This document shows positions 15,298 to 21,827 of a stretch of 27,390 bases of DNA, piece by piece. A program made the position numbers and the translations under genes. How positions within the stretch are numbered: position 1 is the first letter of the stretch; the number at the start of each line of letters is the position of its first letter. This DNA is from Pseudomonadota bacterium (lineage in GTDB: Bacteria > Desulfobacterota > Desulfobulbia > Desulfobulbales > SURF-16), in contig JAUVQZ010000012.1 in the NCBI GenBank assembly GCA_030597865.1, forward strand, positions 1 through 27,390, given 5' to 3'. The notes beneath the pieces were generated by a model. That model did no database searches, had not been told where the DNA came from, and was given only the letters and a program-made list of their open reading frames with translations.

Positions 15298-15960
15298 ATG
15301 AAAATGCTTGAGAAAATGATAGCGCCCTCCATTCTTTCTGCCGATTTTGCGCAGCTGGGTAAGGAAATAAGCGATGTGGTTGCGGCCGGAGCCGATGTCA
15401 TCCATGTGGATGTGATGGATGGCCATTTTGTCCCCAATATTACCATTGGCCCCCTGGTGGTGGATGCGGTGCGTAAGATCACTGACAGGCCCCTGGACGT
15501 CCATCTGATGATCAGCGATCCGGATAAATATATCGAATCCTTTGCCAGGGCCGGTGCTGACTGGATCACGGTCCATGTTGAGACCTGTCCCCATCTCCAT
15601 CGCACCATCCATATGATTAAGGATTTAGGTAAAAAAGCCGGAGTGGTGCTTAATCCGGCCACCCCGCTCAGCACCCTTGACTATATCCTTGGGGACCTTG
15701 ACCTGGTGATGCTGATGAGTGTCAATCCCGGTTTTGGCGGTCAGTCCTTCATCCCCTCCACCCTGGACAAATCCCGGGCCTTAAAGAGGATGATTGATGA
15801 CAGGGGCTTAGAGGTGGGGATTGAGATTGACGGTGGGGTGAGTCCCGCCACCATTGAAGAAATTTCCCAGGCCGGCGTTAATATCTTTGTGGCCGGCTCT
15901 GCGGTCTTTGGCGCTGAGAACTACAGGGATGCCATTTCTGCCCTAAAGGGTAAGTGGTAG
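15298..15960 (+). CDS. rpe: Ribulose-phosphate 3-epimerase
   Basis: This 220-residue cytosolic TIM-barrel enzyme interconverts ribulose-5-phosphate and xylulose-5-phosphate in the pentose phosphate pathway. The family motifs are intact: APSILSADF near the N-terminus, HVDVMDGHFVPN (metal-binding His/Asp), HLMISDP, MSVNPGFGGQSF and EIDGGV. The length is normal. The start ATG 15298 follows GAAAGCGAG; Met codons at 15304 and 15316 are alternatives, the last beginning the conserved MIAPSIL. It is separated from the M16 gene by the structured repeat, so it may have its own promoter. Confidence 0.95.
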   Translation: MKMLEKMIAPSILSADFAQLGKEISDVVAAGADVIHVDVMDGHFVPNITIGPLVVDAVRKITDRPLDVHLMISDPDKYIESFARAGADWITVHVETCPHLHRTIHMIKDLGKKAGVVLNPATPLSTLDYILGDLDLVMLMSVNPGFGGQSFIPSTLDKSRALKRMIDDRGLEVGIEIDGGVSPATIEEISQAGVNIFVAGSAVFGAENYRDAISALKGKW

Positions 15961-16089
15961 GAATTCAACTTTAGCCCCGGGATCTGCCTTTGACCGGCTC
16001 CCTGGCGCTTAGGGCTGAATGGGGAAAATATACTACTCCAGGTGGGGTTTTACGGTAAGCTGTGATGGGTATAAAAAAAGGTTCATCAT

Positions 16090-16122
16090 CGAAGTCCGGC
16101 AAGATGGGTAGCCGCGACTTTG
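16090..16122. other. Long imperfect hairpin between rpe and the convergent cluster
   Basis: CGAAGTC-CGGC (16090-16100) pairs with GCCG-(C)-GACTTTG (16111-16122), giving an 11-pair stem with one bulged C, one G-U pair and a ten-base loop. There is no T-run, so it is not a typical terminator. It could be an RNA structure or a regulator site. The rest of 15961-16210 shows nothing recognisable. Confidence 0.4.
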
Positions 16123-16210
16123 AAGGCTAACATCCTCCCCCTCCCAGGCATTTTTTCCGTGGTTTCCGTGGCAAAAACAAAGTCATTCCCACATATTGAC
16201 GAAGAGCCTA

Positions 16211-16244
16211 AAAAAAGGGGGCTGGGGCACTAGGCTCCAGCCCC
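16211..16244 (-). terminator. Intrinsic terminator of the FlgO-like cluster
   Basis: GGGGCTGG (16218-16225) and CCAGCCCC (16237-16244) form an eight-base-pair GC-rich stem. On the minus strand it is followed by six T (A-run 16211-16216). It lies eight bases beyond the stop codon of the last minus-strand gene, a classic Rho-independent terminator for the cluster. Confidence 0.88.
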
Positions 16245-16252
16245 TATTTGGT

Positions 16253-18580
16253 TTAATCGTCAAAGGGCCAGGGGAAGTAGCGCCCCTGCATGGGCGGATC
16301 TTCCGCCATTTTGCCGTTTTCGCTACGCCAGAGGGCGGTCTGCCTGCGGCTCACCATCTTGACCTTTATCTCCCTGCGAACCTCCTTGCCGGTGTTATCC
16401 ACGGCCGTAACCACAATGGTGGGGCCGGAATTCGGGTCAGAGTAGAAGGAGGAGGGCATGGTAAAGGCGATTTTAGAGCCCTCCTTGTTCATGGGGCGGA
16501 GATCAGTCTTTACTCCGGCCACCTGCTCCCAGATAAATTGCAGGCTTTCCCTGGCCTCATCCCGGCTACCAGTGGCATCAATGATTATATTTTGGCCAAC
16601 CAGATAGCCGTCAGCAAGATTGGCAATATTGATTTCAGGGGCTGGGCTCCCCAGCTTGACATTGATGGATACTGTCTTGGTGGCAGAGCGGAACCCTCCC
16701 TTTTTAAAACGGTAGCGGATGGTGTCCACTGTCTCGATATAGGGATCAGGGGTGAAGAGATGGTTGGTGCGGTCACCCCTTGTCAGGGTGCCCTTTATGG
16801 CCGTGTCAACGATCTCCACATGTACCTCCTGGGGGCCATATGGGCTGTTGTTGGCCTCCTGCCAGAGACGGGCCCAGTCAATGGTGACGGCGCCGGTACT
16901 GATAGTGAAATACCTAGCGTCTTTGGCCAGTACCTTGGGCCTCTGCGGCCTGAATATTTTCTTCTCAGCCTTTTCTTTTCTCTGCTCCTTTACCACCTCT
17001 TTTTTGGCCACGACCGTTGTTATCAGGTCAGGGCCGGTGATGGTTATTACTGCTATGCTACTGGTGTCGGTGCCGTCACTCACCGCGAACTCAAAGCGGT
17101 CTTTGCCGGGAAAGGTGTTGTCTGGAAGATAGGTGAGCAGGGGGGCGGTGCCTGACAGCCTGCCATGGAGGGGTTGGCTGGTGATTTCATAGATGAGGGG
17201 CTGGTCATCCTTGTCCATGGCGGTAAGCTCAATGGCGAGCTCTCCACCCTTGCTTCCCATGTCATAGGAGGCATTTTCCGTGGATGGGATGAAGTTTTCC
17301 ACCATCTTCCGGGGAGGCTGTTGGACAGGTTGCCTTATCTCGTTATTGGCCTCCATGGTCTCCTCTGGGCCGGAAAAGAGAAAAAAGAGGCCGATAAGAA
17401 GGAGTAAGGCCACACCGCCGCCAATGCCGGCAAGAACACCTCTGTTCATTGCAGCCAGGGCTGCCGGGATCATCAGACCGGTTGCCTTTTTCTTCTTTCC
17501 ATCATCCCTTGACAGGGGCTCGATATCGCTGTCATCTTCAGCCCCGGACTGCACCATGAAATCGTCCGTGCCTGTGGCGGTTCCTTGGCTGTCGTCAGTG
17601 CCAAGTTCAATAAATTCCTGGTCATCGCCCTCGGTCTGGCCAAGCATTTCGGCAAAATCAATTTCCTCTGCCTGAAAGGGGTCATCGTCGTCGATGTCAT
17701 TATCAATCTCAGCAAAGAGCTGATCCATGTCATCAAGCTCGGCGTCAAAGGCTGAGGCCGCAAATTCATCGGTATCATCGGCACCCTTTGAATCAAGGGC
17801 CTCCTCTGTTGCAGCCACGGTTGTCTCTTTCCCGTCATCGGCAATGGGTTCAGCCAGGACGTTATCCTCCTCTGCAGGGGGGGTGGTATCCTTATCGTTA
17901 AGGAGGGCGTCAATATTGTCTTGGTCAAGGCCGTCAAGGTCAGCGGAGTCGGCTGTTTGGGGGCTCACTTCCTGGGCGGCTGGCCCGGGTTCACCTTCAT
18001 CTGCGGCAAAGAGTTCGTCAAGCTCATCACTGTCAGTTGACTCTGTATCCTGGGGTGTGCTGCTGAGCAGGGAGTCTATATCATCCTGGTCAAACTCGCT
18101 TTGGCTCTGATCATCAGATTTGGCATCGGTGGCGCTGTCGGCGAGGAGGGCATCAATATTGTCCTGGGCCAGTTCGGTCTCTTCCTGGTCATCGGATGTG
18201 TCACTGGTGGAACTGCCGTCGAGGAGGGCATCTATATTATCCTGATTGAGCTCATCAAGGCTGAAATCGTCGCCGGCATCGGCGTCATAGCCTGTACCAC
18301 TGAGCAGGGCGTCAATATTGTCCTGGTCCAGTTCAGCAACACCCGCATCTCCGTCACCATCTTGCGAGTTGGCGTCGTCGCTGTTTAGGCCAAGGAGGGC
18401 ATCAATATTGTCCTGGTCCAGTTCGCCGCTGGTCGTTTCATCATCAGCCTGCCCCCCTGGGGCGTTGTCTTCCGTTTCCACAGCGCTGAGGAGTTCATCG
18501 ATGTTGTCCTGGTCAAGCTCACTGTCAAGACCATCAACATCGTCCAGCCATTCATCAAAATCGTCATCTTTATCGGCCAT
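16253..18580 (-). CDS. Single-pass membrane protein with FliM/FliN-like motif array and periplasmic Ig-like domains
   Basis: This is a 775-residue protein of no family I recognise as a whole. Residues 1-360 are extremely acidic (Asp/Glu/Ser-rich), probably disordered, and hold seven copies of (E/G)L-D-Q-D-N-I-D-A-L-L at residues 21, 53, 83, 110, 136, 162 and 217. Looser relatives such as ELDELFA occur later. A KKKK patch (362-365) and one hydrophobic helix (about 381-403) give N-in, C-out topology. The periplasmic part has a cadherin-like domain (about 445-516, ending FEFAVSDGT), a second similar one (about 558-650) and a PKD/Ig-like domain (about 650-745). The repeat resembles the N-terminal motif of FliM (LSQxEIDALL), which binds phospho-CheY. 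AAGGGGG lies six bases before the ATG. It is the last gene of a four-gene cluster, 24 bases after its neighbour. Confidence 0.88.
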   Translation of the reverse strand: MADKDDDFDEWLDDVDGLDSELDQDNIDELLSAVETEDNAPGGQADDETTSGELDQDNIDALLGLNSDDANSQDGDGDAGVAELDQDNIDALLSGTGYDADAGDDFSLDELNQDNIDALLDGSSTSDTSDDQEETELAQDNIDALLADSATDAKSDDQSQSEFDQDDIDSLLSSTPQDTESTDSDELDELFAADEGEPGPAAQEVSPQTADSADLDGLDQDNIDALLNDKDTTPPAEEDNVLAEPIADDGKETTVAATEEALDSKGADDTDEFAASAFDAELDDMDQLFAEIDNDIDDDDPFQAEEIDFAEMLGQTEGDDQEFIELGTDDSQGTATGTDDFMVQSGAEDDSDIEPLSRDDGKKKKATGLMIPAALAAMNRGVLAGIGGGVALLLLIGLFFLFSGPEETMEANNEIRQPVQQPPRKMVENFIPSTENASYDMGSKGGELAIELTAMDKDDQPLIYEITSQPLHGRLSGTAPLLTYLPDNTFPGKDRFEFAVSDGTDTSSIAVITITGPDLITTVVAKKEVVKEQRKEKAEKKIFRPQRPKVLAKDARYFTISTGAVTIDWARLWQEANNSPYGPQEVHVEIVDTAIKGTLTRGDRTNHLFTPDPYIETVDTIRYRFKKGGFRSATKTVSINVKLGSPAPEINIANLADGYLVGQNIIIDATGSRDEARESLQFIWEQVAGVKTDLRPMNKEGSKIAFTMPSSFYSDPNSGPTIVVTAVDNTGKEVRREIKVKMVSRRQTALWRSENGKMAEDPPMQGRYFPWPFDD
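17900..18520 (-). repeat. Seven coding repeats of a FliM/FliN-like motif
   Basis: Thirty-three-base coding repeats encode LDQDNIDALL variants at 18520-18488, 18424-18392, 18334-18302, 18253-18221, 18175-18143, 18097-18065 and 17932-17900. The first six start 78-96 bases apart; the last is 165 bases further on. Invariant or nearly invariant residues are Q, D, I, D, L and L. The DNA copies are very similar (ATCAATATTGTCCTGG on the plus strand in several), which suggests duplication within the gene, while the spacers differ in sequence. Confidence 0.9.
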
Positions 18581-18604
18581 GGATTGCCCCCTTGGTCATG
18601 CTTC

Positions 18605-19129
18605 TTAATAACTTACTGCGTAGGAGCGCAGGGCCCGATAGATGGGATCTGACATCTCAATGGTAACGGCGTAGCTGCGTCGTTCGCCTCGAATGTTACG
18701 GCCGTTCATATGGACCCGGAGAAAGCCATCTATTTCCTCAATAACCCCTTCAAGCCTTTGGGCATACTTGACATCAACGGCATATTCCGGCACGGACTGG
18801 GTGTTAATCATGGCCGTCATCTGGTCAGCCAGGGTAATGCCGAGCATGGTGGTTTTTTTAACATTATAGTTGGCGATAACCTTGAAGGGGCGTACCGCCA
18901 CTGTGGTGGGGCCATAAAACTCCCAGAAATCCTCCATGGCATCATCGCAGATCAGGGTGATCAGCTCTGCCAAGTTGGAATAGCTATGGGCGCTTATCCG
19001 TTCCGGTGGTGGAGGAAAGGGCATAAGTAGCCCCCCTGATTGCTCCTGGGCCTGCAGGCTCGGGGCTGCAAGCAGGGTGGTCATGGCCAGGAGGCTAAAA
19101 ATCCATTTTAGGCTTTGTTTCTTCAGCAT
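18605..19129 (-). CDS. Small exported protein of the FlgO-like cluster
   Basis: This 174-residue protein has a clear signal peptide (KKQ, hydrophobic core, cleavage near LQA-QE at residue 27). It is not confidently recognised. The segment TVAVRPFKVIANYNVKK, then GITLADQMTAMIN, has the same layout as the FlgO-like stretch of the lipoprotein upstream (strand, loop, then TEQLMNEF helix), so it may be a divergent relative. The C-terminal half is alternating beta-type sequence (GFLRVHMNGRNIRGERRSYAV). The gene is tightly coupled. The stop codon of the preceding gene at 19139 is part of TAGGAGG, whose GGAGG is the ribosome site seven bases before this ATG. It is probably periplasmic or outer-membrane associated. 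Confidence 0.75.
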   Translation of the reverse strand: MLKKQSLKWIFSLLAMTTLLAAPSLQAQEQSGGLLMPFPPPPERISAHSYSNLAELITLICDDAMEDFWEFYGPTTVAVRPFKVIANYNVKKTTMLGITLADQMTAMINTQSVPEYAVDVKYAQRLEGVIEEIDGFLRVHMNGRNIRGERRSYAVTIEMSDPIYRALRSYAVSY

Positions 19130-19138
19130 GGTATCCTC

Positions 19139-20110
19139 CTAATTTGCCATTCCTTTAACAGCAATGGTATATGGTTGGTCAATGGCGTGGAACAGGCCGA
19201 GAAGCTCCCTGTTAAGGGGCAGGGTATAGCGCCAGGCCGTTTTGATAATGCCATCCTTCAGGCTGACCAGGCGGCCCTGGAGGACCAGGGTCTTGCGGGT
19301 GTTTGAAAAGGTGGAGACAACCACATAATCAAGCTCCTGGTTATTATTGGCCAGTTCATGGATATTGCGCGACAGGATAAACTCCCCTGTCTGGGCCAGT
19401 ATGTTAATTTCCCTGCCCAGGCGAAGCTCGGTGACTTTAAGGCCGCGGTCGGAAAGATCGGTGAGGAGATATTCAGCCATCATTCGGCCAAACTCGGTTT
19501 CCCTCTTCAGGTCGGAGAGGGGGACGGCGCCGACAATGGCGACCTTGGCGGAAAAATTTTTCTCGCCATCATCCTTGAGGCCATAAAAGACCTTGCCTGC
19601 CACCTCGCGGGAGAGCTCGGACAAAAGGGCCTCTGTGCCCATGGTCCGTGAGGCGTCCGGTAGATAATTATAGACCTTGTAGCGCCCCGGAGTATAGCGG
19701 CTGCGGCGCTCCTGGTGGCGGGCCTCCTCTTGACTGAGGTCAAGATAGGCGCTGGGCGTTCCGTGATTGAGCTGGGCGCCCGGTCTGCCTTGGGGGGGCT
19801 GGACAGCAATGTCCGGTTCTGATGGCGGCGCTTGTTTACGGGGTGGTTCAGGGTAGGGAGTACCGGGGATAATGGCAGTCTGCTCCATCTCCTCCGGGGC
19901 CTCTTTCCTCATCACCGGGGCAGCATTTGCCGCCGCAGATCCAGGCAGGATGGCCATGGTGGGGTCGGCCTGGGCCGTCTGGATCGAGGGAACATTAATC
20001 TGGACGGCTATTTGGCCATAACTTTCCTGGGCCAGAGACGGCGAGCCGCCCATTCCGGTCAGAGAAAGCAGGCAGATTCCGGTAAATACCTTGGTAATTC
20101 TTTTTTTCAT
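19139..20110 (-). CDS. Exported protein with C-terminal FlgO-like domain
   Basis: This 323-residue protein has a signal peptide (KKR, core, cleavage near SLA-QE at residue 27), a Pro/Ala-rich linker to about residue 115, and a FlgO-like domain at about residues 155-290. Key segments are ETEFGRMMAEYLLTDL, GLKVTELRLGREINI, TGEFILSRNI and DYVVVSTFSN...VLQGRLVSLKDG. The same ordered pattern (FGR..AEYL, V-E-L/I-R, GEF-LSR) occurs in the lipoprotein encoded next upstream, so the two are paralogues. Vibrio FlgO is an envelope protein needed for flagellar stability and motility. There is no lipobox here, so it is probably soluble in the periplasm. GGGAGG lies six bases before the ATG. It is the second gene of the cluster. 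Confidence 0.8.
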   Translation of the reverse strand: MKKRITKVFTGICLLSLTGMGGSPSLAQESYGQIAVQINVPSIQTAQADPTMAILPGSAAANAAPVMRKEAPEEMEQTAIIPGTPYPEPPRKQAPPSEPDIAVQPPQGRPGAQLNHGTPSAYLDLSQEEARHQERRSRYTPGRYKVYNYLPDASRTMGTEALLSELSREVAGKVFYGLKDDGEKNFSAKVAIVGAVPLSDLKRETEFGRMMAEYLLTDLSDRGLKVTELRLGREINILAQTGEFILSRNIHELANNNQELDYVVVSTFSNTRKTLVLQGRLVSLKDGIIKTAWRYTLPLNRELLGLFHAIDQPYTIAVKGMAN

Positions 20111-20293
20111 TATGTCCTCCCAAATTTATTATAGAAATAAAGAAGACGACTAAATCACCTCTGTATTTCTCTAAGTTCTCTAATTTTTGCCTTTTAGGGT
20201 ATCTTGAAAAACTAGATATTTTGCCGTGAAGCAGTAATCGGGCAGGTAAGTGGGCCTGCGAGACTCCGAAATAGCAGTTTTCCAAGGTAGCCT

Positions 20294-20929
20294 TTAGATG
20301 TTAAGCCTCTTTAAATATAACGGTGACGGGGCAGCCTTGTTTGCAGAGGCGGTGTCTGCTAACATGCGGCTGGTTAGGTTGTTCTTAGGGAAAATTACGG
20401 TGGAGCTTGCCAGCAGGGCAGCGGTTTTATTATCTAAAATACGCGCGGTGACTATGATGTCCTCATTGCCGATAAAATACGTGCCAGTGAGCATAGCATC
20501 CGCTTGGACCGTTTCTGAGACGTTGTTTTCGTCTCTACTTAGGCCGAATTCACCCCTTTTTTTCTCCAGGCGGATGGAGGTTGATTTGCGGATTTCGACC
20601 ACGGTAAAGGCGTGACGTTGGAACTCGTTCATCAGCTGCTCGGTAAGGTATCTACCAAAGGACGAGGTTCTGTGTAACCTGCTGCTCTCCACAAAGGTTG
20701 TGACAACCAGGCCGTTTGCCATGTCACCGCTGTCTGGATCCGGGTCGTCCATGTTGGTCAGGAGTTCAGCCGCCATGGCCTCAATGGAAAGGACAAGGCC
20801 GGTTGCCTCCTGATGCGGAGCAAGGCCCGGTTTAGGAGCCATGGCCGTGGGTCTTTGTTCAAGCATGGCACATGCCGACAGGCAGGTGGTGCAGGAAACT
20901 AACAGTATAATGAAGAGGCGCCTTAGCAT
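20294..20929 (-). CDS. FlgO-like outer-membrane lipoprotein
   Basis: This is a 211-residue predicted lipoprotein with signal sequence MLRRLFIILLVSCTTCLSAC and the acylated Cys at residue 20 (lipobox LSAC). Residues about 70-185 match the FlgO domain pattern: GLVVTTFVESS, TSSFGRYLTEQLMNEF, FTVVEIRKST, RGEFGLSRDE and a conserved middle-strand ADAMLTGTYF with IIVTARILDN. FlgO of Vibrio sits in the outer membrane and supports the flagellum. No flagellar structural genes lie in this window, so a flagellar role is only inferred. AAGGA is 12 bases before the start, a weak site. The next gene of the cluster follows after 183 bases. Confidence 0.82.
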   Translation of the reverse strand: MLRRLFIILLVSCTTCLSACAMLEQRPTAMAPKPGLAPHQEATGLVLSIEAMAAELLTNMDDPDPDSGDMANGLVVTTFVESSRLHRTSSFGRYLTEQLMNEFQRHAFTVVEIRKSTSIRLEKKRGEFGLSRDENNVSETVQADAMLTGTYFIGNEDIIVTARILDNKTAALLASSTVIFPKNNLTSRMLADTASANKAAPSPLYLKRLNI

Positions 20930-21289
20930 AACCTGTGCCGTCCTTATTAAGATGATGGGCCGGATGAACTGCTTGTAATAAAGAAGCAGCGGTGAAAAAT
21001 TAAATTTCTACCTTGTCATCGGTTCGATGGGCCAACACCTTTAACTAAAAGCACCTGATATTAATAAAAAAAATAGCTGGATATTGACTTGAGACTATAT
21101 GTGGTGCCAAATAGCGGCTTATCCACAAGATGTGGCTTGTCGCCCGTTTCTAGAAAAAATTGTAGCACGTTTAGGCGGCGGAGAGTAAATGCTTTTCGGG
21201 TGGCGGGTTAATTGAGGCCATAACTGTCGGAAAATCGTTGCTATATCAGGGTATATAGAGGGCTTTCGTGGTGGGAGAGATGTGGTGTT
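20930..21289. other. Divergent intergenic region, AT-rich
   Basis: No gene is supported in these 360 bases between the FlgO-like cluster (minus) and the glycan cluster (plus). It is AT-rich, especially 21040-21110, as expected for divergent promoters. The only motif I can point to is the possible sigma-28-like site at 21016-21043. Confidence 0.45.
21016..21043 (-). promoter_or_regulatory. Possible sigma-28-like (flagellar) promoter
   Basis: On the minus strand TAAA (21043-21040) and ACCGATGA (21023-21016) are separated by 16 bases. The sigma-28 consensus is TAAA-N15-GCCGATAA, so six of eight bases of the -10 box match and the spacer is one base longer. It would start transcription about 80 bases before the FlgO-like lipoprotein gene. 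Confidence 0.3.
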
Positions 21290-21787
21290 ATGGTTGAAGA
21301 GGTCCCTCGGCAGGAGCTGATCGCCGATGAAGTATTCATGCTTGTTGATGGCGGAGAGATGCCTGAGGTTGCTTTTCACAGCGCGGTCTATTATCTGACT
21401 AAGGATGAGGATGGCCCAGGTCTTGAGTTGCACGGAGAAGATATTGCCATTCTCAAAGAGGCAGTGGTCCAGCGTTATCAGGCCATTGTCCTGCGTGATT
21501 TATGTCCAGAGACCAAGGCTACGTCCAGCTATCGTGGCCTGGAGCGTAGCGCTGCCAACTGGCAGAGGCTGAAGTTGTATGCCGAGCGGGAAAATATAGA
21601 TCTCTCTTCGATTCAAACCCAGGCCGGTCAGGCCCTGCTTACATTCTTAAGGCATGAGTATAATGCTGTTATCTGCCAGGGTGAGGTGTGCTGTGTGAAT
21701 TGCAGCCAGGAGAGGCTTATTGCCTATGCCACGTGCCTTGGCGTTGTCCTTGACAGCGAAGTAGCGCAGTGGCGTGAACTCTTTTGA
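21290..21787 (+). CDS. Hypothetical 165-residue soluble protein
   Basis: No family is recognised. The protein has no signal peptide or membrane helix and is mixed alpha/beta in appearance, rather acidic. It contains a helical stretch (ERSAANWQRLKLYAERENID) and a Cys cluster C-VNC near residue 140 (GEVCCVNC), which might bind metal or be redox active. The reading frame has codon usage like its neighbours. A GGGAGAG site lies about ten bases before the ATG. It precedes the LPS-kinase-like gene by 40 bases on the same strand, so it is probably the first gene of that operon, but its role is unknown. Confidence 0.65.
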   Translation: MVEEVPRQELIADEVFMLVDGGEMPEVAFHSAVYYLTKDEDGPGLELHGEDIAILKEAVVQRYQAIVLRDLCPETKATSSYRGLERSAANWQRLKLYAERENIDLSSIQTQAGQALLTFLRHEYNAVICQGEVCCVNCSQERLIAYATCLGVVLDSEVAQWRELF

Positions 21788-21827
21788 AAACTCCTTTTTT
21801 ACCAATTTTTTTGACTAGAAATATTTT

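Noticed and set aside
15172..15612. Minus-strand open frame ending in the intergenic repeat
   Set aside because: Most of it is antisense to rpe. Its tail is only the translated repeat element, of the kind often miscalled as a gene.
16060..16150. Cyclic-di-GMP or cobalamin riboswitch
   Set aside because: The stem-loop at 16090-16122 superficially recalls such elements, but the conserved core words of those classes are missing, and no gene lies properly downstream on either strand.
16196..17155. 319-codon plus-strand open frame
   Set aside because: It is the complement of the periplasmic part of the motif-array protein and begins inside the terminator; no family pattern or ribosome site.
17900..18520. 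Regularly spaced repeats that might suggest a CRISPR array
   Set aside because: The repeats are in frame in a long coding sequence, encode a protein motif, differ in many third bases, and the spacers are coding with unequal length.
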